A stretch of DNA of 15,378 bases from CBDTTW01 sp965363675 (GTDB lineage Bacteria > Bacteroidota > Rhodothermia > Rhodothermales > DASSAV01): contig CBDTTW010000067.1 in the NCBI GenBank assembly GCA_965363675.1, forward strand, positions 1 to 15,378. The letters run 5' to 3'. Numbering within the stretch: position 1 is the first letter of the stretch; each line of letters opens with the position of its first letter. Below the pieces are notes generated by a model, which was not told where the DNA came from, ran no database searches, and saw nothing but the letters and a program-made list of their open reading frames with translations. The translations under genes and the position numbers were made by a program. Shown here piece by piece: positions 1 to 6,697 of the stretch.

Positions 1-1
1 C

Positions 2-1030
2 CGCGCCCGAGGCCCCAACCTGCTGGCCGCGAAGATCGCCCTGGCGGTGCTGGCGGGGGCGGCCCTGGCGGAGCTGGTCTCCGGGGTCGGCTTGCTGCCG
101 GAGCGCTCCGCCGTAGTCCTGGCCCCCGTGATGGCCGCCGCCGCCGCCTACGCCGCTGCGCACGCCCTCCTGGCCGGACGCATCGAACTGGCGCGCAACA
201 CGCTCCGGCAAATCCGCAAGCACCGGTTCGACAACCTGGAAGCGCTGCGCCTGCCGCGCGGCGACGAGATGAACGCGCTCATCTGGCAGGTCTACCGCAC
301 CGGCCGGACGCTCGAAAAGGAGATTCAGGAGCTCAAGAAGATGGAGAGCTACCGCCGCGAGTTTCTGGGCGACGTGTCGCACGAACTCAAGACGCCCATC
401 TTTACGGTGCAGGGCTTTGCCGAAACGCTTCTCGGCGGCGCCCTGGACGACGCCCGCGTGAGCCGCAAGTTTGTCGAGCGCATCCTGAACAACACGCTCC
501 GGCTGAACAACCTCGTGCGCGACCTCTCGGAAATCTCGCGCATCGAGTCGGGGGCGCTCCGGATGGCGCCGGTGGCCTTCGGGCTGGGCGGCGTCGTGGC
601 GGACGTGCTGGAGGCGCTCGAACTGACGGCGCAGCGGCGCGGCGTGACGCTGGCCGCCCGCATCCCGGAGGATCTGCCGCCGGTGCTGGCCGACAAGGAG
701 CGCATCCGGCAGGTGCTCGTCAACCTGGTCGAGAACGGCGTCAAGTACAACAACCCCGGCGGGCGCGTGCTCGTCGAGGCGCTGCCCCTGCGCGCCGGCG
801 AGGCGCTCGTGCGCGTCGAGGACGACGGCATCGGCATCGCCCCGGAGCACATCGCGCGCCTGACGGAGCGCTTCTACCGGGTGGACAAAAGCCGCTCGCG
901 CGAGCAGGGCGGCACCGGGCTGGGCCTGGCGATCATCAAGCACATTCTGGCCGCGCACGACCGCCGGCTTATCATCGAGAGCGCCGCCGGGCAGGGCTCG
1001 GCGTTCTCGTTTACGCTGCCCACGGCGTAG
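2..1030 (+). CDS. PhoR-like sensor histidine kinase, 5' partial
   Basis: Membrane histidine kinase of a two-component system; it would autophosphorylate and pass phosphate to a response regulator, probably encoded just upstream outside the window. The frame is open to the left edge. A GTG at 47 is possible, but it would cut into a first membrane span (about 17-80), so the true start is probably outside. A second span lies at about 110-175, followed by a HAMP-like linker. The H-box FLGDVSHELKTPIF puts the phospho-acceptor His at nt 380-382. The N box (LVNLVENGVKYNN, near 720-755), G1 box (VEDDGIGIAP, near 817-846) and G2 box (GGTGLGLAI, near 910-935) are all present, so the kinase core is complete. 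The H-box form resembles Bacteroidota PhoR-like kinases. Only a short loop separates the two spans, so little periplasmic sensing surface is visible. The stimulus is unknown; phosphate is only an inference from family resemblance. Confidence 0.9.
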   Translation, partial: RARGPNLLAAKIALAVLAGAALAELVSGVGLLPERSAVVLAPVMAAAAAYAAAHALLAGRIELARNTLRQIRKHRFDNLEALRLPRGDEMNALIWQVYRTGRTLEKEIQELKKMESYRREFLGDVSHELKTPIFTVQGFAETLLGGALDDARVSRKFVERILNNTLRLNNLVRDLSEISRIESGALRMAPVAFGLGGVVADVLEALELTAQRRGVTLAARIPEDLPPVLADKERIRQVLVNLVENGVKYNNPGGRVLVEALPLRAGEALVRVEDDGIGIAPEHIARLTERFYRVDKSRSREQGGTGLGLAIIKHILAAHDRRLIIESAAGQGSAFSFTLPTA

Positions 1031-1053
1031 GGTAGGGGCGCCGCCGGGACGGC

Positions 1054-1082
1054 TTGTTTGCCCGCGCGCGAGAGTGTATGTT
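1054..1082 (+). promoter_or_regulatory. candidate promoter of the MarR gene
   Basis: TTGTTT (1054-1059) and TATGTT (1077-1082) are separated by exactly 17 bp, in an otherwise very GC-rich gap. A perfect 10-bp palindrome, CGGCGCGCCG, follows at 1091-1100, close to the expected transcription start, where an autoregulating MarR protein could bind. Against this, palindromes of G and C arise easily by chance here. A 4-bp stem (1040-1043 with 1050-1053) followed by TTGTTT could equally be a weak terminator of the kinase gene. Confidence 0.3.
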
Positions 1083-1164
1083 GATCGCACCGGCGCGCCG
1101 CACGGAGGGACGCGGGCAGGTCGTGAGCATGGCGAGCAGGCCGCCCCGAAAAGGTCGCACCCCG

Positions 1165-1629
1165 ATGAAACTCTCCCAACTCATCAAGCAGAAGAGCTTC
1201 GCCAGCGCCTCGGTGGAGGCCGTGCTGAGCGTCGTCGTGACGAGCAACTGGCTCATGAGCGAGATCGGCGCGTTCATGGCCCCCTTCGGCGTGACCCCGG
1301 CGCAGTACAACGTGCTCCGGATTTTGCGCGGCAGCCACCCCAAGCCGCTCACGTGCTCGGAGATCGGCGAGCGCCTGCTCGACCGCACGCCCGATGTGAC
1401 GCGGCTGCTCACGCGCCTGGAGCGCCAGGCGTACGTAACGCGCGTGCGCTCGGAGGTAGATCGCCGGGTGATCTACGTCTCGGTCACCCCTCAGGGCATC
1501 CGCCTGCTCGGCGAGATGCAGCAGACCGTGGACACGCGCACCGAAGCCCTGGCGCAGCGCCTCTCGGAGGAGGACAAGCGCAGGCTGATTGCCCTTCTGG
1601 AGGCGATGCGCACCGATCAGCTTGCGTGA
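1165..1629 (+). CDS. MarR-family transcriptional regulator
   Basis: Winged-helix DNA-binding regulator, 154 aa, the usual length for MarR proteins, which act as dimers and often repress their own or a neighbouring gene. An N-terminal helical dimerisation segment (about residues 5-40) is followed by GVTPAQYNVLRIL. The wHTH comes next: SEIGERLLDRTPDVTRLLTRLE forms helices 3 and 4 (recognition), and the basic wing RSEVDRRVIYVSVTPQG follows. A C-terminal helix closes the dimer interface. The frame stays open upstream to TTG 1054, but family members begin MKL..LIKQKSF, so the ATG at 1165 is chosen; no clear Shine-Dalgarno precedes it. The gap to the kinase is 134 bp, so it may be separately transcribed. 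The ligand and targets are not visible from the sequence. Confidence 0.88.
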   Translation: MKLSQLIKQKSFASASVEAVLSVVVTSNWLMSEIGAFMAPFGVTPAQYNVLRILRGSHPKPLTCSEIGERLLDRTPDVTRLLTRLERQAYVTRVRSEVDRRVIYVSVTPQGIRLLGEMQQTVDTRTEALAQRLSEEDKRRLIALLEAMRTDQLA

Positions 1630-1630
1630 A

Positions 1631-1648
1631 AGCCGGGGCGGGGCGGCT
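1631..1648. terminator. short hairpin between convergent genes
   Basis: AGCCG (1631-1635) pairs with CGGCT (1644-1648) around an 8-base G-rich loop. It fills the 18-bp gap between the convergent marR and ilvE stops and touches the ilvE stop codon. A 5-bp stem without a T-run is weak, so a shared bidirectional terminator is only a possibility. Confidence 0.25.
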
Positions 1649-2568
1649 CAGGAAGCCTCGGCGTCGAGAAACGTCAGCCAGCCGTGGGCGTCGTTGCCCG
1701 CCTCGATGATGTCGAAGAAGGCTTCCTGAAGGGCCGCCGTGACGGGCCCGCGCTTGCCCGAGCCGATGTTGTGGTGGTCTACGGAGCGCACGGGCGTGAT
1801 TTCGGCGGCGGTGCCGGTAAAGAAGATCTCGTCGGCGAGGTAGAGCATTTCGCGCGGCATGGCCGCCTCGTGGACCGGCAGGTTCTTCTCCCGCGCCAGT
1901 TGGAGCACGGCGTCGCGGGTGATGCCGGCCAGAATGCTCAGGCTCGTCGGGGGGGTGTAGATCACGCCGTCGCGCACGACGAACAGGTTCTCGCCGCTGC
2001 CCTCGGCCAGGTGGCCGTCCACGCTCAGCATGATGCCTTCGGTGTAGCCGTTGAGCACGGCGTCCATCTTGACGAGGCTGGCGTTGAGGTAGTTGCCGCC
2101 CGCCTTGGCGATGGCCGGGAGCGTGTTGGGGGCCATGCGCGCCCACGAGGCCACCTCCACATCGACGCCCTTCTCCATGGCTTCTTCGCCGAGGTACTTG
2201 CCCCACTCCCACACGGCGACGGCGACGTCTACGGGGTTCTTGAGCGGGTTGACGCCCATCGGCCCCATGCCCCGGAACGCCACGGGCCGGATGTAGCACG
2301 ACTCCAGGCCGCTCGCGCGCACCGTTTCGAGCACCGCCTCGCACAGCTCGTCGAGCGTGTAGGGCATCTCCATGCGGTAGACTTTGCCCGAGTCGATCAG
2401 GCGGCGCATGTGCTCGCGCAGGCGGAAGATGGCAGAGCCCCGAGCGGTATGGTAGCAGCGGATGCCCTCGAACACGGACGAGCCGTAGTGCACGACGTGG
2501 GAGAGCACGTGGATCTTTGCGTCCTCGAAGGGTACGAGCTTGCCGTTGAACCAGATATCGTGTTGCAT
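1648..2568 (-). CDS. ilvE: branched-chain amino-acid aminotransferase
   Basis: PLP-dependent class IV aminotransferase, cytoplasmic. It catalyses the last step of leucine, isoleucine and valine synthesis and the first step of their breakdown by exchanging the amino group with 2-oxoglutarate/glutamate. The protein is 306 aa, typical for bacterial IlvE. Visible family features: HVVHYGSSVFEGIR near the N terminus; the Schiff-base lysine in AKAGGNYLNASL (Lys155); GYTEGIMLSVDGHLAEGSGENLF; GITRDAVLQLA; and TGTAAEITPVRSVD, which binds the PLP phosphate. The frame runs on to an ATG at 2643, but homology begins at MQHDIWFNGKLVPF, fixing the start at 2568. It lies 93 bp downstream of the DUF4249-like gene on the same strand, so it could be cotranscribed or use its own promoter in that gap. 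Confidence 0.95.
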   Translation of the reverse strand: MQHDIWFNGKLVPFEDAKIHVLSHVVHYGSSVFEGIRCYHTARGSAIFRLREHMRRLIDSGKVYRMEMPYTLDELCEAVLETVRASGLESCYIRPVAFRGMGPMGVNPLKNPVDVAVAVWEWGKYLGEEAMEKGVDVEVASWARMAPNTLPAIAKAGGNYLNASLVKMDAVLNGYTEGIMLSVDGHLAEGSGENLFVVRDGVIYTPPTSLSILAGITRDAVLQLAREKNLPVHEAAMPREMLYLADEIFFTGTAAEITPVRSVDHHNIGSGKRGPVTAALQEAFFDIIEAGNDAHGWLTFLDAEAS

Positions 2569-2617
2569 AACGTCGGTTGCGGAAAGTGGAACGGGCGTCG
2601 CCGGGAAGCAGCCTGCT

Positions 2618-2625
2618 GGAAAGTA
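2618..2625 (-). promoter_or_regulatory. candidate -7 element upstream of ilvE
   Basis: On the minus strand TACTTTCC sits about 50 bases before the ilvE ATG. It partly matches the Bacteroidota -7 consensus TAnnTTTG (TA and the first TT agree). No TTTG-type -33 element is seen, so the call is weak. Confidence 0.22.
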
Positions 2626-2661
2626 CGACCTTGCGGCCGCCATGCCAGCGCCGGGGGGCGG

Positions 2662-3516
2662 CTATGGTGCAGGAAAGTTGCCGCCGGCCCCCTGCCGGTC
2701 GGCGAAGCCGAGGCCCGCGAGGGTCGCCGGGGGCAGCGCGATGGGGGCGCGCAGGCGCGTCACGGAGCCGAAGAAGCCGTAGCCGCCGGCCACGTTCGAG
2801 GCGTCCGGGGGCAGGCGCCACTCGTCGCTGAGCCAGGCGGCTTCCATGCCCATGCCGTAGAACACGGCGGCCGTGTCGGCGGCGGGGATGCCCGCCCCGG
2901 CGCGCACGCGCATCAGGTCGGCGCGCAGCGCGACGAGGACGGTCCAGCGTCCGGCGCCGAGGGCGCCCGGCGGCGCCTCCAGCACGACGCGCTGCGCCGG
3001 CGCGCCGGGGCGTGCGCCGACGACGTACCAGAGCACGGCGCGGTCGGGGGGGCGCAGGGCGGGGCTCCAGGCGGCTTCGAGCAGGTAGCCGTCGCCGGGC
3101 AAAAGGGCTGCCGTCAGGGCGGCCGGGGGCGGCGCCGTGGTCGCGGCGCGCGCGGCGGCGCCCTCGGCGGCCTGCACCTCGACGGCATAGGCGCCGCCCG
3201 GAGCGACGCGCACGGCGGCCAGGGCGGCGTAGCCCGCGCCGCCGTCCGCAAGGGGCTCCGGGGCGAAGGTCATGGGGAAGCGGCGGCCGGAGTCCAGCTC
3301 GATGAGCGTCGCAGCGGCCTCGGGCGGCGCAGCCGGGCCGGGCAGAGGCTGCACGCGCTCCAGGCGGATGCGCTGCGTGTCGGCCGCCGTGTCCAGGTAG
3401 CCGTGCAGGTAAAAGACGCCTTCGCCCGTGCGGGGCGTTGCCGGTTCGAGGGGGTCGGCGCAGCCCGCCGCCAGCGCGGCGGCGAGGGCAAGAGCGCAGC
3501 AAACGGAAAAGCGCAT
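2662..3516 (-). CDS. DUF4249-like outer-membrane/periplasmic lipoprotein
   Basis: Predicted lipoprotein, 284 aa. The N terminus is a signal peptide ending LAALAAGC, with the lipid-bearing Cys at residue 19. After it come FYLHGYLDTAADTQRIRLERV and an Ig-like beta-rich region. The C-terminal NVAGGYGFFGSV resembles the conserved end of DUF4249 proteins, which in Bacteroidota are usually encoded next to a TonB-dependent receptor. The ATG at 3516 overlaps the receptor stop (TGATG), a classic coupling arrangement; GTG 3519 is less likely. By analogy with SusC/SusD-type pairs it may help deliver or cap a substrate at the receptor, but that role is inferred and DUF4249 has no settled function. The sequence is very rich in Ala, Pro and Gly, which makes domain recognition less certain. 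Confidence 0.7.
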   Translation of the reverse strand: MRFSVCCALALAAALAAGCADPLEPATPRTGEGVFYLHGYLDTAADTQRIRLERVQPLPGPAAPPEAAATLIELDSGRRFPMTFAPEPLADGGAGYAALAAVRVAPGGAYAVEVQAAEGAAARAATTAPPPAALTAALLPGDGYLLEAAWSPALRPPDRAVLWYVVGARPGAPAQRVVLEAPPGALGAGRWTVLVALRADLMRVRAGAGIPAADTAAVFYGMGMEAAWLSDEWRLPPDASNVAGGYGFFGSVTRLRAPIALPPATLAGLGFADRQGAGGNFPAP

Positions 3517-5837
3517 CACCGGCGGGGGTTAAGGTCCACGCGGAGCCCGGCCGTGGGAAGCAGCGGAAGCTGGTTCGTCCGGCGGCCGGTGAGGAAGTCG
3601 TAGTCGAACAGGTTGTCCTGGTCGTAGGCGTTGACGAGGCCGAGTTGCAGGCGCACGTCCGCGAGGCCGGCGCGCAGGCGGTAGGCGGCCGAGAGGTCGA
3701 GGCGGTGGTACGCCGGCAGGCGGGCGGCGTAGGGCGCGGCCCAGGCGGGCGTGGGCTCGCCGGCGGCGCCGGGCGTCTCGGCCCATGGGGCTGCGCGTGG
3801 GAGGCGGTTGTAGAAGCCGACGATCTGCGTGAAGGGCCTGCCCGAGCCGAACTGCCACCGCGCGGAGGCTTGCAGGCGCCCGCGCTCCCACTGAGCGAGC
3901 GCGTGGAGCTGGTGACGGCGGTCGTGCGGCGGGGAGAATGCGGCGGCGCCGGGGGCGCGGTAGGCGACGCGGCTGAGGCCGTAGCCGAGGTAGGCGTAGA
4001 GGCGCGGCCCGATGTGCTCGGCGCGCACGTCCAGGCCGCGCGCGCTGCCTGCGAGGTCGTCGGCGATGTTGAAGGCGCGCGCGGCCTCGTCGAAGCGTAC
4101 GAACGTATGACGGCGCAGGCGTTTGTAGTAGGCTTCGGCGGTCACCGAGAGCCAGGGCGTGGGGCGGTGCTGCCAGCCGACGATGGCATGGACGGCGCGG
4201 GGCACGGCGCGGTTCTGGCGCACGGGCCGCCACGCGATGAACACGTCGGTCACCTCCTGCTGGTCGTGCAGGCCGGTGATCTGCTGGTGGTAGACGCCGC
4301 CCGCGGCCGTGAAGGCGTGCCCGGCCAGTCGGCCGCCGGGGCTGTAGCGCAGGCGCAGGCGCGGCTCGATGCCGGTTCGGATGCCGTTGGAGTAGGCGTG
4401 CGCGCGCAAACCCGGCTCGACGCGCCAGCGCCGCCCCGGCGCCCATACGCCCTCGACGTAGCCGCCCCCCTCCGAAACGTTCTCGTCCAGGGCGGTGTTG
4501 CGATCGCCGAAGTCGTTGAGGAAGCCGTTCGTGCGCCCGAACAGCCCGAAGTGCAGTTGGTGCGGCCCGAGCAGGTACGTGAAGTCGATTTCGCCCTGGT
4601 TGCCCGAGACCTCGGCCGTGCGCCGGGTCTCGCCGGCGCGGTCGTCGCTGCGGAAGCGCGTGGCGTAGGCGGCGATCTGCGCCATGACGGGAAACTCGGC
4701 CGGCAGGTAGGTGTAGCGCCCGCCGTAGGCTTCGTTGCGCCACCCGACGCGCCGCGCGCCGCCGCCGGCGCCTTCGATGCGGCCGCTGTCATGGGTGCGC
4801 AGGGCCGTCGCAGAAAAGCTGCTCGTCTGGTTCAGGAAGGCGTGGACCTTGGCGAACCGGTCGCCGAAGCGGAACGGAAGCGAAGCCCCGAGCAGGCCGG
4901 GCGCCAGCCGCTCCACGACGGACTCGCGGGCGTGCAGCAGCACCGACACCTTGCCGGGGGCGAGGGGGCCTTCGAGCGAGACAGAGCCGAGGAACGGAGC
5001 CAGCGAGGCCGAGGCGCGCACTTGCCGCTTGTCGCCGCTGCGCGCGGCCACGTCGAGGACCGAGGAGACGCGCCCGCCGTAGCGCGCCGCGAAGCCGCCT
5101 GCGTAGAGATCGGCGTAGGCGACGATGTCGGCCGGAAAGGCCGAGTAGAACCCGACGATGTGAAACGGCTGGTAAAGCGGCATGCCGTCCACGAGCACGA
5201 GGTTTTCGGCGGCCGAGCCGCCGCGCACGAAGAGCTGTCCGCCCCGGTCGCTCGTCGTCACGACGCCGGGCAGCGTCGTGAGCAGGCCCGCCAGGTCGGG
5301 CGTGATGCCGGGCATGGGCACGCGCGCCAGGTCGGCGGCGCGAATGTGGATGCGGCCCGCTTCCGGCGGCGGCGCCCGGTCCTCGGTCACCGTGACGCCT
5401 TCGAGGGCGGTCGTGGCGCGTTCGAGGCGGAGGTGGAGGCGGAGCGTGTCGCCGAAGCCGAGCACGAGCGTGTCGGCGTGCGGCGCGTAGCCGACCGACG
5501 AGGCCGTGAGCGCATAGCGGCCCGGCGCGAGGCCCTCCAGCCGGAAGGCTCCGGCGGCGTCGGCGAGGGTGCGCCGCGCTGCGCCCTCCTCGTCGCGCAC
5601 TTCGACCGAGGCGCCGAGCATCGGGCGGCCGTCCTCCGCCGCGACGATGCGGCCCGCCACCGAGGCGCGCTGCCCGTAGGCGGGCGCCGCCGCGCAGAGC
5701 GCCGCCGCGCAGAGCGCCGCCGCGAGCAGCCACGCGCGCCGCCCAAAAAGCGCCGCCCCCCGGCCGGACGCGGCGGGATACTCCGGGCTTGGGCGAGGTA
5801 TAAGGCGGCAGAACACGCGGGTTACCGGATGCGCCAA
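3516..5837 (-). CDS. TonB-dependent receptor with carboxypeptidase-regulatory-like domain
   Basis: Outer-membrane beta-barrel transporter, about 773 aa, energised by TonB-ExbBD. Order of parts: signal peptide (hydrophobic core about 34-52, likely cleaved near APAYG/Q); CarboxypepD_reg-like domain (about 57-138, with VAGRIVAAEDGRPMLGASV and YALTASSVGYAP); plug (about 160-265, with LLTTLPGVVTTSDRGGQLFVRGG, NLVLVDGMPLYQP and GFAARYGGRVSSVLDV); then a C-terminal barrel rich in alternating aromatic strands. The substrate cannot be told. The start is uncertain: the TTG at 5837 is only 14 bp from the divergent ATG at 5852 and gives an unusually long basic N-region, while GTG 5816 would shorten it by 7 residues. 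Three 15-bp repeats encode the signal-peptide core. The gene is coupled to the downstream lipoprotein by TGATG. Confidence 0.92.
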   Translation of the reverse strand: MAHPVTRVFCRLIPRPSPEYPAASGRGAALFGRRAWLLAAALCAAALCAAAPAYGQRASVAGRIVAAEDGRPMLGASVEVRDEEGAARRTLADAAGAFRLEGLAPGRYALTASSVGYAPHADTLVLGFGDTLRLHLRLERATTALEGVTVTEDRAPPPEAGRIHIRAADLARVPMPGITPDLAGLLTTLPGVVTTSDRGGQLFVRGGSAAENLVLVDGMPLYQPFHIVGFYSAFPADIVAYADLYAGGFAARYGGRVSSVLDVAARSGDKRQVRASASLAPFLGSVSLEGPLAPGKVSVLLHARESVVERLAPGLLGASLPFRFGDRFAKVHAFLNQTSSFSATALRTHDSGRIEGAGGGARRVGWRNEAYGGRYTYLPAEFPVMAQIAAYATRFRSDDRAGETRRTAEVSGNQGEIDFTYLLGPHQLHFGLFGRTNGFLNDFGDRNTALDENVSEGGGYVEGVWAPGRRWRVEPGLRAHAYSNGIRTGIEPRLRLRYSPGGRLAGHAFTAAGGVYHQQITGLHDQQEVTDVFIAWRPVRQNRAVPRAVHAIVGWQHRPTPWLSVTAEAYYKRLRRHTFVRFDEAARAFNIADDLAGSARGLDVRAEHIGPRLYAYLGYGLSRVAYRAPGAAAFSPPHDRRHQLHALAQWERGRLQASARWQFGSGRPFTQIVGFYNRLPRAAPWAETPGAAGEPTPAWAAPYAARLPAYHRLDLSAAYRLRAGLADVRLQLGLVNAYDQDNLFDYDFLTGRRTNQLPLLPTAGLRVDLNPRR
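5686..5730. repeat. 15-bp tandem repeat inside the receptor signal peptide
   Basis: gccgccgcgcagagc occurs at 5686-5700 and again identically at 5701-5715; 5716-5730 is a degenerate third unit. Read on the minus strand it encodes repeated five-residue units (AALCA type) in the hydrophobic core of the signal peptide. Each unit is 15 bp, so gain or loss keeps the frame and only changes the length of the core. Confidence 0.85.
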
Positions 5838-5851
5838 GGCGTAAAAGAGTG

Positions 5852-6118
5852 ATGCTAGAGCAAACGAAGCAGCGTAGGATGTCGCCGGTGCGGTGGACGC
5901 TCCTGGCCGCAGGGCTGGTGTTTTTCGGGATCGTCTTCGCCGACGCCCTCGGCGTTTTCAACACCAAGCCGTACACCGAGGTCCCGCACGGCGACCACGT
6001 GCACTACGTGCCGAAGGACCGCGACCCGGACGTGCCCGCCGGGGAGTTCCCCACGTCGCCGCCGGGGCCGGGGCAGCGGATCACGCCTCAGGGGCAGATC
6101 GTAAACGAGACGCCGTAG
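5852..6118 (+). CDS. small single-span membrane protein with HxxHxH motif
   Basis: Hypothetical protein, 88 aa. A short basic N terminus (KQRR) precedes one hydrophobic span, about residues 15-36 (WTLLAAGLVFFGIVFADALGVF), then a hydrophilic tail. By the positive-inside rule the tail faces the periplasm. The tail contains VPHGDHVHYVPKDRD, with His46, His49 and His51 forming an HxxHxH triad, followed by a Pro/Gly-rich segment. The triad closely resembles the metal-binding histidine triad of streptococcal Pht proteins, suggesting zinc or other metal binding; that is inference from a short motif. I recall similar uncharacterised proteins in Rhodothermota but cannot verify it. The start may also be GTG 5849 or ATG 5879. 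It is divergent from the TonB receptor, and its last 38 bp overlap the convergent GNAT gene. Confidence 0.72.
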   Translation: MLEQTKQRRMSPVRWTLLAAGLVFFGIVFADALGVFNTKPYTEVPHGDHVHYVPKDRDPDVPAGEFPTSPPGPGQRITPQGQIVNETP

Positions 6119-6602
6119 CCCCGAGCGCCGCCAGAGCCGGGCCGGAGAGGCGCATGCCGCCCCACTCCGAGAGGGGCCGCGCCCCGAGGCGCTCGTAGAA
6201 GGCGATGGCTCCGGCGTTCCAGCCGAGCACGCTCCAGTCGAGCCGCCGGCAGCCGCGCGCGACGGCGGCTTCGGCGACGCCCTTCAGGAGCGCGAATCCT
6301 ACGCCCCGGCCGCGCCAGGCGGGCTGCACGTACAGATCCTCCAGGTACAAGCCCCACCGGGTCAGGAAGGTGGAGTAGTTCGGGAAAAAGAGCGCAAAGC
6401 CCACCAGGGCGCCCCCTTCCGCCTCGGCCACGAGGGCCTCGCAGCGGGGGCCGGGCGCGGCCGGGTCGAGATGCCGGGCGAGGGCTTCGGCGTCGGGGGC
6501 GGCCTCGGCGGCGAGGCGCTCGAAATCGGCCAGCTCGCGAATGAGGCCGGCGATGCGCTCGGCGTCGGCGGGCAAAGCGGCGCGGATGGCGACGGAGGGC
6601 AT
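6081..6602 (-). CDS. GNAT-family N-acetyltransferase (SSAT-like)
   Basis: Cytoplasmic acetyl-CoA-dependent acetyltransferase, 173 aa. Motifs in order: IRAALPADAERIAGLIRELADFE (N-terminal strand and helix); VGFALFFPNYSTFLTRWGLYLEDLYV (central strands); the acetyl-CoA pyrophosphate loop RGRGVGFALL (about 97-106); and LDWSVLGWNAGAIAFYERLGA (about 121-141). The NYSTFL..GLYLEDLYV signature and the DW..L.WN..AI.FY pattern are those of the spermidine/thialysine acetyltransferase branch, so the substrate is probably a small amine or amino acid, not confirmed. The ATG at 6602 starts at the conserved MPSVAIRAALPAD. The reading frame continues upstream but only as a shadow of roxA. The 3' end overlaps the convergent small gene by 38 bp. 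Confidence 0.9.
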   Translation of the reverse strand: MPSVAIRAALPADAERIAGLIRELADFERLAAEAAPDAEALARHLDPAAPGPRCEALVAEAEGGALVGFALFFPNYSTFLTRWGLYLEDLYVQPAWRGRGVGFALLKGVAEAAVARGCRRLDWSVLGWNAGAIAFYERLGARPLSEWGGMRLSGPALAALGATASRLRSAPEA

Positions 6603-6637
6603 CGGCGGATCACAGGCGGGGGGGACGGGGCGGCGCC

Positions 6638-6645
6638 GGAAAATA
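6638..6645 (-). promoter_or_regulatory. candidate -7 element upstream of the GNAT gene
   Basis: On the minus strand TATTTTCC lies about 36 bases before the GNAT ATG, between the roxA hairpin and the gene. It partly matches TAnnTTTG; no -33 partner is visible. The same T-rich tract could instead be read as the distal tail of the roxA terminator. Confidence 0.25.
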
Positions 6646-6658
6646 CGGCGGCGGCGCG

Positions 6659-6695
6659 CCGGGCGGCAGGGCGCTAATCGGCGCCTACCGCCCGG
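6659..6695 (-). terminator. strong hairpin after roxA, probable terminator
   Basis: CCGGGCGG (6659-6666) pairs fully with CCGCCCGG (6688-6695). After one C-A mismatch, AGG and CGC (with one bulged G) pair with GCGCCT, closing a TAATCG loop (6675-6680). It begins 2 bases after the roxA stop codon in the direction of transcription. A T-rich patch (TATTTT on the minus strand) follows only about 13 bases later, so it is not a textbook intrinsic terminator. It could also protect the mRNA 3' end. Confidence 0.45.
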
Positions 6696-6697
6696 GC

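Noticed and set aside
1054..1164. N-terminal extension of the MarR protein to TTG 1054
   Set aside because: The added 37 residues are Arg-rich with no family match, and they would overlap the best promoter candidate.
2569..2643. N-terminal extension of ilvE to an ATG at 2643
   Set aside because: The extra 25 residues have no counterpart in the family, and the conserved protein begins at MQHDIWFNGK.
1484..3502. 672-codon open frame on the minus strand
   Set aside because: Same strand but a different frame from ilvE and the DUF4249-like gene, and it runs antisense into marR. Arg/Pro-rich with no recognisable motif, while the competing frames carry clear family signatures.
5799..5804. TATAAG as a -10 box for the miniprotein gene
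   Set aside because: It lies inside the receptor coding sequence and no -35 sequence is found 16-18 bp upstream.
3438..5852. 804-codon open frame on the plus strand
   Set aside because: It lies antisense to the TonB receptor and part of the DUF4249-like gene. Its composition is low-complexity Arg/Gly/Ala/Val with no domain, as expected from a GC-rich shadow frame.
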